This document shows, piece after piece, positions 33,978 to 45,109 of a stretch of DNA of 64,000 nucleotides; position 1 is the first letter of the stretch; the number at the start of each line of letters is the position of its first letter. The stretch is from contig NC_092795.1 of the NCBI RefSeq assembly GCF_918797505.1, forward strand, positions 56,456,916 to 56,520,915, written 5' to 3'. The DNA is from Bemisia tabaci (Eukaryota > Arthropoda > Insecta > Hemiptera > Aleyrodidae). The notes below the pieces were generated by a model. It saw only the letters and a list, made by a program, of their open reading frames with translations. It was not told the DNA's origin and made no database searches. Both the position numbers and the translations under genes were made by a program.

Positions 33978-34292
33978 CAGAGTGTCTAGTTGTTTTTCAT
34001 TTTGGGAAATCTTGAAGAAATCCTGATTTTTCCTGATTTTTGACTGCTAAATCCTAATTTCATAATTTTTCCAAATCCTGATTTTTTGCGAATTTCTGCG
34101 AAAACAGAACTCTAAAATTAAGTTCTAAAGATGAAAAACAAGTGTGAATCGATGAAAATGTAAATACACGCTGATGGACCAAATCGAACCGATCGTACGG
34201 CCGATTTTTCTCAAATCCTGATTTTACGGCCGATTTTTCCTCAAATCAAGATGAAATCGGGATTAAATCCTGATAGAATCGGGAAAATTTAG
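33978..34292. mobile_element. F4 element lacking its right end
   Basis: CAGAGTGTCTAGTTG starts it, with AAATCCTGATTTTTC and ATCGGGATTAAATCC motifs. The TAGACACCCTG terminus is absent. Confidence 0.75.
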
Positions 34293-34362
34293 ATCTGTTG
34301 AGAGTGGAAAGATGATGGAAAATCGAGCACCAAACTGGACCGGAGAGGACATTGGTATAACA

Positions 34363-34674
34363 TAGGGTCCCTTTATACTGAGAGTCAAGACAATTCGGCT
34401 CATGGATGTCACAAACGGGAATAAATATTACAGAAATTGAACGTTTTTCGTAATCTTTGATCGGCCCATTCTCAAATGCCTTTCTCCGTTCCTCCTCTCA
34501 TTCCGTTTGTTCCTTGCCGAACCCGTAATTCCCTGGTCCATTCCAGATTATAATCTTTGCAATTGGTGAAAATGTAATCTTTATTCCCGTTTGTGACACT
34601 GTGGAGGCCTAAAATACGGGAACCAATCAGAAATGGATTCAAATTGTCTTGACTCTCAGTATAAAGGGACTCTA
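34363..34674. mobile_element. F10 hAT-like MITE with exact 8-bp target duplication
   Basis: The left end TAGGGTCCCTTTATACTGAG and right end CTCAGTATAAAGGGACTCTA are inverted. Both sides carry GTATAACA (34355-34362 and 34675-34682). The interior inverted block TCACAAACGGGAATAAA also pairs. No transposase is present. Confidence 0.9.
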
Positions 34675-34972
34675 GTATAACACACATTCATTTTCTGTTC
34701 TTGTTTTCCCTCGCGTTTTCCACAGCCCGCATTGGGACGTAACTGCGGATAAAAATATAAAACTCCTGGTCTTCTTCCGCGCTGGCGCTGAGCATAGCGG
34801 TGTGCACTGTGCACTCGCTTAAAGCGCACTCTATCCCATTGTTTCGAATAACAAAGAGCAGCCTGGGTCGAAATGCATTATTGAAGTCGCTAGGACCTAT
34901 ATTTGACTTTAAGACCGATACTGTCGTGGCCTCATTATTTAAATTTCAAAAAACGGAGGATATGAAGATATT

Positions 34973-35326
34973 CAGGATGTCTAGTTTCTTATCATTTTGG
35001 GAAATCCTGATAAAATCCTGATTTTTTTCTGATTTTTGGTTGCTAAATCCTGATTCCATAATTTTTCCAAATCCTGATTTTTTGCGGAGAAAAATTAGGA
35101 GAAAAATTGACGATTGTGACTTCACAAGAATAGTTCGATAAAAAAAATCCGATCGGACGGCCGACTTTTCTCAAATCCTGATTTTACGACCGATTTTCCC
35201 TCAAATCCTGATTGACCTCAAATCCTGATAGAATCGGGAAAATCCTGATGCTAGACAACCTGATAAAAGAGTGACATTGACCTCAAATCCTGATAGAATC
35301 GGGAAATCCTGATACTAGACACCCTG
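34973..35326. mobile_element. F4 element with duplicated right end
   Basis: CAGGATGTCTAGTTTC starts it. The end TGCTAGACAACCTGATAAAA occurs twice (to 35265 and 35326), because a unit of about 73 bp (TTGACCTCAAATCCTGATAG ... AGAGTGACg) is tandemly duplicated. Confidence 0.8.
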
Positions 35327-35821
35327 ATATAAGAGTGACGACCGTGAACGACCGTGCACACAGCGCTTTTTGTTTCTTTTTTTGTTGCCTAATGGCACTG
35401 TCAAAAAAAAACTTCAGCTTTCAGCCGTCCAGCGGAAAATCGGGGATTCAGTCATCCGGATTCCAAGACGATCCAGATTGCCGCTTACAGTCAAGATTTC
35501 TAAAATCTTCAACATCAAGATCCGCCGCAGAGGAGGAATCCGGCGATGATACGACCGGGAAAGAGACTGGCCGACCCGGTAAATGAGTCCGATAGTCGGA
35601 CCGGACATGCTCCGCGCCGCCGCAATCAGAGTGGACAGGAATCCATAAAAGACCGATCCGTCTTTCGCTGGATATCGCTGCCTCAGTGGGAACGTCTGCC
35701 GACAGGTTTCCATAAACGCGGTGCCCGCTACAACTCTGCGCAGTCGCCGAATCGCAAGTTCAATCCCGGGAACTCCAAACTTTTTCAATGGGATTTTTTC
35801 TAATTTGCAATCGCGCGGGTT
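35327..35821. other. Unassigned DNA
   Basis: Frames of 83-124 codons overlap on both strands at 35335-35803. Neither is recognisable. Confidence 0.4.
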
Positions 35822-36389
35822 CAGTGGCGTGGCGTGCTTTGAGATATATCGATATTTCCCCAGTTGAAGCTATGGCAGGGTGTCTACAAGATTTTCAAAA
35901 TGAAATTCCCTGACAATTCCAGGTTTTCCATGACAAAATTCTCTGACCTTTTGGGTTTAGCCATACGATGAACTAGTTAGAAAATATAAAAAAAAACTAT
36001 CCTTAGGAATAACCCTGTAAAGTCACATTCTGAATTACCATGGCGTTGGAAGGAGTTGAGTAATACTTTTGAAAGGAACGAGATCCTAAATACTCAAAAT
36101 AAAGCTAATTCCAAAGTGGTATACTCAGACTAAATTCACCTTCAAAATTTAATTTTTATGCTCTACTACGCTCTCTTTGTGACATATTGCCCCGTATACT
36201 TTTGAAAATTCAAGCTATAGTTCACCCTGGTGGTTTCATAAATATTGGCATATTACTTAGTGCCCTGAAAATACTATGGTAAAGAATCGATTATTAAGGT
36301 GTTCGTTGCAAACACCCTGATAATCGATCCTTTTCCATAGGTTTAAATGGCAGATCAATCGATAAATCGCAAAGCACGCCACGCCACTG
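35822..36389 (+). mobile_element. F6 hAT-like MITE split by a nested element
   Basis: The outer ends are CAGTGGCGTGGCGTGC and CACGCCACGCCACTG, flanked by cgcgggtt / cgcggatt (8 bp, one mismatch). The F6 sequence is interrupted at GAAGCTATGG and resumes CTATGGTAAAGAATCG at 36274. Confidence 0.85.
35876..36273. mobile_element. Nested element with CAGGGTGTCTACAAG start
   Basis: It starts CAGGGTGTCTACAAGATTT, with CCCTGACAATTCCAGG motifs, and lies between two copies of CTATGG (35870-35875 and 36274-36279). The right end (about GCCCTGAAAATA) does not match the left terminus well, so its family is uncertain. Confidence 0.6.
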
Positions 36390-36472
36390 CGCGGATTTTA
36401 AGTCAGGCCGCGGTCTCTGGTCACCGTTTTTCCGACTTGGGAAGTATTGGCGTACTTTCAGCGTCTAGCGGT

Positions 36473-37096
36473 GCCATGTTGGCGAAAAACGCCGTATACA
36501 CATTCCATGGAAGCGGATCCAGCAATTTGGCAACACCGGATTTCCTCCATTTAAACCTATGTTAAATAATCGATTCTTGACAGAGCAGCTGGCCCCTAAA
36601 AAATCGATAAGTTTCCATAGGTTTGAATCGAGGAAAAACGATGTTGCCAATCTGCTGGATCCGCTAATATTTCACGGTTGCCGTTCTCCCGATTCGGTGG
36701 TTGTTCAAAACGAGGTTATGGATATAAATCCTTGGAATTTTCAGAATCTTCGGATCTTCTTCTTTCGAATTTAAAAAAAAATCATGTTGGAGCGGTAAGA
36801 GAAGAAATGCCCGGGTATATCAGCACCGATACCTCAACCAAGTACCTGATTTCCCCGATCGTTCTAATTCCCTTACAAATCCCGGTATCTCTCCGGATTT
36901 CCGAATCCTGGATACCATGTTTTCAAGGTAAATTATGAATGGGTATCTTCGAAATTTTCGGAAACTCCAGATTGCGGGGAAAATTCTCTGAAAATTAGAC
37001 GACAAATATTTGTAAGTTTCTCTTAACACCCAACCAATATCAGAGGACTCTTGGCAACGTCCAACGTCTCATACGGCTTTCTTCCTTACCGCAGCA
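36473..37096 (+). mobile_element. F3 element with nested F2
   Basis: TGCCATGTTGGCGAAAAACG starts it and TCATACGGCTTTCTTCCTTA ends it. An F2 element occupies 36515-36662 near the left end. The remaining interior is longer than usual for F3. Confidence 0.6.
36515..36662. mobile_element. F2 palindromic MITE, copy 2
   Basis: GGATCCAGCAATTTGGCAAC to its complement GTTGCCAATCTGCTGGATCC, with TTTAAACCTATG / CATAGGTTTGAA arms inside. Confidence 0.85.
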
Positions 37097-37126
37097 GAGT
37101 AGGCGGGTTTCCGTTCTGATCGCGCG

Positions 37127-37370
37127 CGCCGCGCAGTGGATCTAGTCAATGGGAGAGGTCGGAAAAACTTTGGAAGTTATAAAAGCATATAGCTCCGTTC
37201 ATACAAAATTTTGAGGTTCTAAAAGTGGGCCTTCTAGTTTCCTCGTGAGATGTTCTTCCATAACCAACCCTTGAAATTCAAAATGTGACGAATTAAACAT
37301 CAAAATTTGCAAATTTAGTTCAAAATTGCATGTTTGACCATTCTGATTGACTCGGTCCACTGTGCGTCGG
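37127..37370 (-). mobile_element. F8 element
   Basis: GCCGCGCAGTGGATCTAGTC to GACTCGGTCCACTGTGCG. The interior is in the orientation opposite to 30027-30266. Confidence 0.85.
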
Positions 37371-37954
37371 GTCCGTGGGACGCGCGGAATCGAGGATTGA
37401 CGTCGCAGAAATCCTCATTTTAATGACGACGATCATTAAAATAAAGGGAGCAAATAAACGGATGAAATCGATAAGCAAACGGACATGGGCTGACTGATGG
37501 CCGCATCGGTACCGAAAACCCACGTGCGAAAACGATCCGGCCGACGGGATCGACAGGGCAACATTCGTTCTTCCGACAGAGATAATCCGAGCGAAATTCG
37601 CGAAAGGAGGTCTAAAAAAGTACCAGACCGTGCGCAGACGCGAAACACACATCCGTTGATGTAATTTCACTTGGAGTGATGTTCGATGTACGTCGGATAC
37701 GTTGGGACCTGATAACCTTATAGGGAAATTTTAATTGGTAGAATGTCTGCGAGACTGGTAGGGCTGCTCTAACAGTGAATATAACGTTCATATGGGCACT
37801 TTTGATAAGTTTATAACATTAACCTGTATACGAAATAATTGCATTCAAATTATACTACACCGATCAACCGTCTACTTTATGATATCGAGGTTCGAGTTTA
37901 CTTCGTAGGCGCTCGAGTACACGCGGAGTATTATTTGCAGGTATACGGACATTA
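37371..37954. other. Unassigned DNA
   Basis: A 116-codon minus frame overlaps the F8 end (37320-37670) and is not recognisable. Confidence 0.4.
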
Positions 37955-38119
37955 CAGTGGCGAGGCGTGCTTTGCGATATATCGATTGTAATGCCATTTA
38001 AACCTATGGAAAAGGATCGATAAACAGGGTGTTCGCAGCGAACACCTTAATAATCGATTCTTTACCATAGGTGTAAATGGCATAACAATCGATAAATCGC
38101 AATTCACGCCACGCCACTG
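37955..38119 (+). mobile_element. F6 hAT-like MITE
   Basis: CAGTGGCGAGGCGTGC to CACGCCACGCCACTG, with centre GGTGTTCGCAGCGAACACC. The flanks ggacatta / ggacattc are an 8-bp target duplication with one mismatch. Confidence 0.9.
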
Positions 38120-38713
38120 GGACATTCCTTTTGCGAATTGCATTTGAAAGAAAACACGCAAAGATTTGAGTGCGCGGTGCGATGGAAGAGAGGTGTTCGT
38201 GCACCGTTACTTGGATTGTCTAACTTTGTTGGTGTATTGGATAAACAAAAACTTTGATTTGTTTCACCCAAACTTATACAGTCTTCACACTCTTTGGGTT
38301 GATCTGACAGAGATTTGAAATTGATCCAATTTTCAATCAACGCCAGGGATGTTTCAGGTCAACGTAGAAATGTGTCAAATGGACCGCGTTGAGCAGAAAA
38401 GAACCAAGTTACATTAGCTGTTGCCGAATGTAAATGGGCAATTGAATTTTTACATGAAAACAGTTGTGCGGGTTTTAGTGCCAATTTCAGCGATGAATTT
38501 TCTGTATAAGGCGAAGCAAATCCCTTACAATTTTCAAAGGAATGCGCACAAATGTTCTCTGGTTAAAAATTAAATTTCCCAGTTAAATTTAGCAATAGCT
38601 GATGTGGCTTAGTTCCTTTCGGCAAAACGGTCCTGATGTGCCTGTCCATCATTTTTCACACTAAAGAAAGTTTGGAAAATGGTGTACTATTGAAAAAGAA
38701 GTGGTTACGGGGC
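38120..38713. other. Unassigned DNA
   Basis: No feature seen. Confidence 0.4.
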
Positions 38714-39561
38714 CAGGACCGGATTTACCTACTTGCCGCCCATGGGCCGCCTATATTTTGCCGCCCCCTTCTCATTTGTTTTGAAATACCAATAAAAACC
38801 ATCAAGTAAGCGTGTCAGCGGGGGAGGGGTGCATAAGAATCGTTTACTCGTGTTTGATATATTTTTTGGGAAAGCCCTGTAAACACTACTAGCAAAAGTT
38901 CACGGAACTTTGCGCGAAAGTTAAGTTCCGTAAACCTATCTCTGTGTGGACAAGGCCTTCCATTTATAAGAAATGAACGAACAAATTATGAAAGAACAAA
39001 CATAGATGTAGTGGAATGATTTTACCTTCCGCCGCCGCGCCGCGCCGCGCAGACTGCACTGTGTTTGACGCAATGCGTGAAGTATTCACGCAGTCTTGTA
39101 GGCGCTAAGCGTTTCACGCTGACCGCACTGTCTTTGGCGCAACGCGTGAAGTATTCATACACTCTTGTAGGCGCTATCCGTTTCACGCTGACCGCAGTGG
39201 GCGCAGTGACCGCACTGTGTTTAATGCAAGACGTGAAGTATTTGTGCAGTCTTGTAGGCGCTAATATGTGTTACATGCCGACCGCCGCGCCGAAAGCTTC
39301 TCGCTTCTCCTTTTCATCTCAAGTCCTCGTCATCATTTAACTCTAAGTCGCGCCGTTCCAGGCCAAATTGCGTGTTTGGTTTCTCTCTTAACTTGATTAA
39401 TGAAAGGTGCTGTCTCTTTTATCACTAAAAGACAACAAAATTAGAGTTCTATGCTCTCAGGAGATGAGAGATTTTGTCGCCTTTTCTCGTTTGTAATTTT
39501 TTTCAAAATTCGATTTTTTTTAGAAAATTGCAAAATTTGCCGCCCCCTTGATCCGGCCCTG
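38714..39561. mobile_element. 848-bp hAT-like non-autonomous element with exact 8-bp target duplication
   Basis: The ends CAGGACCGGAT and ATCCGGCCCTG are inverted, and TGCCGCCCCCTT occurs near both ends. TACGGGGC flanks it on both sides (38706-38713 and 39562-39569). It carries a minisatellite at 39052-39281. No transposase frame is present, and a 91-codon frame at 39065-39340 is a translation of the minisatellite. Confidence 0.85.
39052..39281. repeat. Minisatellite, three units of about 70 bp, inside the hAT-like element
   Basis: The units at about 39052-39121, 39122-39191 and 39209-39281 contain GACCGCACTGTGTTTG and CAGTCTTGTAGGCGCTAA. Unit 1 contains GCGTGAAGTATTCACGC, a perfect 7-bp stem. 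An 18-bp spacer separates units 2 and 3. Confidence 0.85.
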
Positions 39562-39569
39562 TACGGGGC

Positions 39570-40807
39570 CGAATTTCATAAACGTTGTTTACGCAATTCA
39601 CGAGGGGGAGGGTTTGGAATCTGCATTACAAGGAGAGAGAAAGGTTTTAAAAATGCGCGACACAAAGTTTAACGCCCTCTTCGGTGTGCCGACGGAAGCG
39701 TGGGTCATTGGACAAGCTCTTGAATCAAGTTTTCATATTTTTTGCCTTTCAAAGATTCTGACCTTTCGGAGTTTCGGAGAAGTTTTCCGCGATTGACTTA
39801 TTCACTTGCTGCCTCTGAAAGGTCGGACACGCAAAGCTTTTTACCCACGCACCCACCTCAACAGATTTGCGAAATAACGCCATTGAATCTGCTCGGTTCT
39901 GCGCTTTAGTAGAAAATGGTGAAATAAAGGTGGAGTGCGTTCGTCCTTCATCTCGCGTAAAGAACCTTAAATTTCAAGTAGTTTTCACTTAAATACCAAA
40001 AAAAATATATTCGTTAAATGAGAAAATCACGCATCATAATTCGAAATTACCTCCGTCCGAACATCCATCCTTTAAGCTCTGATGATCCAAAACTAGATGT
40101 CAATATTTTGAAGCTCTTTAAACAAATAAATCTTAAAATTTAAGAAAATTCCTGGTCGCTGACAGTCGTAATCAACTAACTAACTCAATGAATTGTCTTT
40201 CATTGATATGCATATTGTTAATTTACCGAAAAAATGCAAGTTGCACTACCTTAGAAAGGAACATTCCAATGCTCATGCTGATAATTATACTTATTTCTGA
40301 AGAAAAGTCTGGTCCAGGTGAAGGAACTACCATGAGATCAGTCTTGCACACCAACAAAATTTTCATGTATTACGAAAATTTATTTACGAATAAACGTGGC
40401 AATGCGTATGAAAACAAGGTTGCCAGACGATGGACATTTCGAATTTACTTCATGATAGTTACTTGGATTCAGGAGCGCGTATAGCATCCTCAGCGGGGTC
40501 GATCCGAACTTACAATTAAACTCGGCAGGTGACCGGCCGCGGAAGGGGTCAAGCACAGTTGCCACATCGTATTTTAATGCGGCAGATGAGCTGAGAAAAC
40601 TGTGCTTCACCTCAGACTAAAGAAGGCACAAAAATGAGGATTTATGAGAGAGGATGGTGGATGCAGAGTTTTGAAGGATGAAGAGCATTGCGTTTGAATT
40701 TTTGAAGGCTCGACATTTTGGTAATGGCTGGAAATGAGATAGTTCCGCTGGGATTTCTCATTATTTTAAGGCCAAACCTTTTCTTGGTAAGTACACACAT
40801 TTTTATC
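39570..40807. other. Unassigned AT-rich DNA
   Basis: A 98-codon plus frame at 40188-40484 has no recognisable domain. Confidence 0.4.
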
Positions 40808-41052
40808 AGGGTTGCCACAAAATTTAGAAAATGAAATTCCCTAAGGAATGAGGAAATGCCGTACGGTCAAAAAGACATAATTTCAAATAGCTCCCAAACA
40901 AAATTTGTTGATCTAGATTCAAATCTATTCTAGAAAGCGAATAAAGATAAATCAACAATTTTTTCGCTGACACTTTCGACGTTTTCCCTGACTTATTAGA
41001 ATTCCCTGGCATTTCCTGGTTTTCCAGGTGGTTCCTGACTGTGGCAACCCCG
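40808..41052 (+). mobile_element. F5 element
   Basis: CAGGGTTGCCACAAAATTTA to GACTGTGGCAACCCCG. Confidence 0.85.
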
Positions 41053-42954
41053 TTTTATTTGAGCTCTTGGAAAGGCTATTTTGACGGATAACATTAATAG
41101 TTCTAACTTAAATCAAGCGACTTGAAAGAACTTCAAAGATACCTAACAAGGAAAAATCTTAAAATATGTTTGTCATATCCAAAATTTTGAAGAGATCAAG
41201 ATAAAAAACCTCGAATTTTGGTAATTTTAACGTTAAAATTCCTTGTATAGGGGGTAACCCCGAACGGCCACACGGGGCAAGTTGCCAGATTATGCAATTA
41301 AGTGCAGATATTTTACATGGGTTTGAGTTAAGGGAAGTGCTGAAATTTCAGCACTATTCGGCAACATGGACGCGGTGACCGCACGCCGCGCCGCGGCACA
41401 GCTCCCCGAAACCTAATAAATCTAATAACGCGGTTGGGTTGCCATGGAAACGTAGGATGACCGGGGCGGGGGTGGCCGTGCGGGGGGGAACGGGGGGCGA
41501 GGTAAGCTGGTAAACGCTAAAAGGTTAGCAAAACAATAATGCGGACGATGAAACCGTGGAATGGGGAGGGGGATCGTGGGGGGGGGGCGATGGGGGCCGC
41601 GTTTCTTTCGGGTCGGGTCCGCAGGGAAATGAGTGGCCGGGGGGGGGGGGGGGGGGCGCACCGCGAGTCGCGATGGATGTACTCCTAGCGGAAATCCGGG
41701 GAAGGATTATTGCGTGGCGGTTGTAGGGAGAGCCTTCGATTTTCACCAACGCATCGTCTCGGAAAATTTTTCCACGGTCCAGGAAGGGGTAGCCGGTAGC
41801 ACGCCCCCGCGCATTCCCAAACCAGGGGCTGCTAGCGAGAACAATACGAGAGATTTCTTGATATTTTTCTGATATTTGCAGTGAGTAAATTGCGAACAAG
41901 AACCCTGGAACAAAATACGACTGTACAAGTGTACACCCACGCTTTTCCTTGGGTCCTTCAAGTATCATAGAGGCCACTTAAGGGGGACGAAGGGGGGGGG
42001 GGAGTCTGCGTTTTCTTACGAGGTATTACGACGAGCCAGGGGATCAAGCCTGGTCTTATTTAAGCCTCTCACTTGGAAAAACGAAAAATAATTTCAGAAA
42101 AGTTCAGTTTCTGAATTTTTTTTTTTTTTTGGGGGGGGGGGGGGGTGTTAGAGGGGTCTCGTGAGTATCTTGCAAAGGGGTGCGAGGGACAGGGATGGTC
42201 AAAGAGTCGACGAAATGATCTACGTTGATCACAGGGCTGAATTGTCAGTTTAAAGCGATGTTTGCCAAGCTGGGCCGAAGAATCGGATTTTGTTGTTCCG
42301 CGTAGAGCCCTCTCAAAAATCCTCAAGGGAAAGCAGAACGCGGTTTAGTTCCTTTAAAATGCGGAAGAGGGTGGAACTTTACATTTTGATGGGGGATATC
42401 GTGACATTGACCACGACAGAGACGGATAAAATTGTTAATTATTGTGTACTGAGGTTCCTTTTCATAAGTGTGTATACATACTTTACTTTTATGTTCGTCG
42501 AGTAAACGTAAAATTTAGGGGAACGAAAACAATGGGAGTAGAAAAAAGCGATTAATAAATACTACAGGAAGTGTGTCGGTAACTTAATAATTTGTGCAGT
42601 TAAAACGTCGGTGATGCGTAGCAGCGGCTGTTTCTTGAGCATGATCGTAGCAGATTCACTCGATTCGCATGCACGCAAGGAGCCTTGCGTGTGAACATGA
42701 TACATACGGTAGTAATTTGAGCTCTTGTTGGACTTGGACAAGGTGCTGCATTCAAGGCCTTGAGTACTGGACTAACTCGTTGAAAGACCTGTATTATTTT
42801 AATCAATTATCTGCCTCGAAACTATTGTAACCCGACAAATAGCGTGTATAAAGCTATAGGCATTTAAATATTAGACGGAACTAATGCAAACAAATTCAAG
42901 ACAAGAGTTCTGAATCTTTTCTGGTTGAGAGTATCCAAAGAGGGCAGCTTGAGC
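41053..42954. other. Unassigned DNA with G and T/G homopolymer runs
   Basis: An 18-base G run lies at 41639-41656, and a T run followed by a G run of 15 lies at 42116-42145. ORFs across 41422-41977 are poly-Pro artefacts of the G tracts. Confidence 0.5.
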
Positions 42955-43068
42955 CAGGGTTGCCACAGAATTTAGAAAATGATATTCCCTGATTTCCTTA
43001 ACACATTTTAGTAAAGTTTTCTGATAATTATGGATGTACCAGCTGGTTAAAAAGACATAATTTACCGT
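42955..43068 (+). mobile_element. F5 element, left part only
   Basis: CAGGGTTGCCACAGAATTTA starts it. It stops after AAAAAGACATAATTTACCG, just before F11 sequence. Confidence 0.75.
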
Positions 43069-43105
43069 AGTGTTCAACGGTAACGGACTTGTCTGCTTGT
43101 TTTGA

Positions 43106-43523
43106 GCCATAGAACAACCTCTGAAAGTTTGTCGCCACTTAGTTGGTACACCCTGTAGAAATAGAGCAAGGGAGCGGTCGAGCGTTGATGACGGCGCAGA
43201 GATACAACTATTCGTACTTGATGGATGTCCGTGTAGCATCTGCAAATTTGAAGGCGCGATGGCGCGAGGCGTGAAGCCGTGAACTCGCAACGCTCCGCTC
43301 GGTGTTGCTCGGAAAGTGTCGCCACTTAGGAGCAGCCAGAGGAAATATTAGAATCCCTGATTTGTGAGACCGAAGCAGAGGAATCCTAAGGTTGTCACCT
43401 TGCAGCCATAGTATCACAAGCGCCATGCGACGTTTCGAAGTATCCACCGCCATTTTAATTTTTTACAAAGAAATTGTTGGTTGAATCTGGTTTAAAATTT
43501 CTTTTAAATTTATCAACAGCACA
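43106..43523 (-). repeat. F11 interspersed repeat, copy 2, with an extra inverted arm
   Basis: The minus strand matches 21151-21567. Just right of it, 43575-43640 repeats its AAAATGGC ... GGCGCTTGTGATACTTTGG part in the opposite orientation, giving a partial foldback. Confidence 0.8.
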
Positions 43524-43647
43524 ATGAAAATTCAGTGAAATTTTCTGACAGCTTCATTGAACAATTTCTCTGTAAAAAAAATAAAATGGCTGCGGGATTT
43601 TGAAACGTTGCATGGCGCTTGTGATACTTTGGCCGGAGGATGAGGAT

Positions 43648-43815
43648 CAGTGATCAGTGGCGTGGCGTGAATGATCGATTATCGATATTTCCCCATTTGA
43701 ATCCGTGATACAGAATCGATTATTAGGGTGTTCGTTGCGAACACCCTAATCGATCCTTTTCCATAGGTTTAAATGACAGATCAATCGATAAATCGCAAAG
43801 CACACCACGCAACTG
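43648..43815. mobile_element. F6 hAT-like MITE with doubled left end
   Basis: The left end reads CAGTGATCAGTGGCGTGGCG, with CAGTGAT preceding the usual start. The flanks atgaggat / gtgaggat (43640-43647 and 43816-43823) are an 8-bp duplication with one mismatch only if the extra 7 bp are counted as element. The centre is GTGTTCGTTGCGAACACC. Confidence 0.85.
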
Positions 43816-43881
43816 GTGAGGATCTGAGCAAAATTGCGGAGTTTGATGGCGATTCTCGCGAAACTTTGGGCATGGATTTAA

Positions 43882-44039
43882 GGCCTAGATACATACGGCG
43901 ATTGATCGCCGCGAGTGAAAGACGCAAGCCAACGGAGAGCCTTGATTTCGATCCATTGACGTCGATGTATCGAAATCGAGGCTCTCCATTGGCTTTCGTC
44001 TCTCACTCGCGGCGATTAATCGCCGTGTGTATCTAGGCC
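43882..44039. mobile_element. F9 palindromic MITE flanked by TTAA
   Basis: A 158-bp near-perfect palindrome runs from GGCCTAGATACATACGGCG to its complement ending TGTATCTAGGCC, centred on the GACGTC within CATTGACGTCGATG. TTAA lies on both sides (43878-43881 and 44040-44043). Confidence 0.85.
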
Positions 44040-44043
44040 TTAA

Positions 44044-45109
44044 GCGACCGCGACAGCCCCGCAAATTAGATGCAAGTCGACGGCGGAGCGAGCAAGTGCC
44101 CGAAGCAACAGTTTACGCACGCCAACATGATGAGAACTCGCGCTCGCATTTCGCATACGATGGCGGGCTCAGCTCAGCAGCTTCCGAGAAAAAGCCCGGC
44201 CGCTTTCATCCTTCCGCCGGGCGCGCGCCGGGGCCGGGGTGACACAAACGAAAAGTTCCAGCTCATTTTCCCGAGCTCCCGAGCGCCGAAATCGAGCGCG
44301 ACCTGAAAAGCTCAAAAGCTCTGGTTAATGAGCCGCTCCTTCGCATCCGCCCTGGAGCTTTTCCACGATGCCGGATCGTGCGTAAATCCCTCCGATTTCC
44401 ACCCTCGAAGCGATCAAGTCTAAGGTGCTTGCCAACATCGCGAGGAGGATAGTAAAGTGCAAGTTGCAGCGAAGCGCCTCGATCGCTAATTTCCATCATG
44501 TCGCGGCGAATTTCCCAGAACGAGCTTTGGATAACCTTTTATATCGGCTCGAATTTCCAGCTCGGGGTAACGCGCGGCTGCGACAACAAAAGATCCTTTT
44601 TCAGGGCAATCAGGGCTAAATATTTCCGATCGGGGCGGACGAAATTAAGGGTGCAGCGCAGCGTATGGTGATCGCGCGTCGGTTCTAAGATAGAGGACGT
44701 TTCCGCGAGGTGGGAGACAGAAAGTCTTCCAGAAAAGATTAAATGGATTGGCCAATGGCCACAGAGAAATAGAATCTCTTCAAAGGATGAGTTACGCCAA
44801 AAGGAATCGATTTCTGATTGGCTTCCGTTTTAGACTTCATGGATGTAATACAAGGGAAATTACTCTTTCACCGGTTTCAAAGATCATTATCTGAAATTTT
44901 TCGCTTTCTTGCGAACTGAAATGGCAATCGTTCGGTCATTTTCACGATGAACGAATCAGCGATTAGAGTCGAAGGAGGGAACATATTATTCTATCAATAA
45001 TTTCGAATTTGACGTCGAGGTCATCGTATTTGTTCAACGTTAGCTATACGAAGAAAAAAAACATACTACCGATCATCAATCATTACAATATTTACAGTAT
45101 ATTTTCCAT
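44044..45109. other. Unassigned DNA
   Basis: Small GC-richer frames at 44027-44619 lie on both strands with no domain. Confidence 0.4.

Noticed and set aside
39065..39340. 91-codon ORF inside the hAT-like element, considered as a transposase remnant
   Set aside because: It is a translation of the three-unit minisatellite and has no transposase motif.
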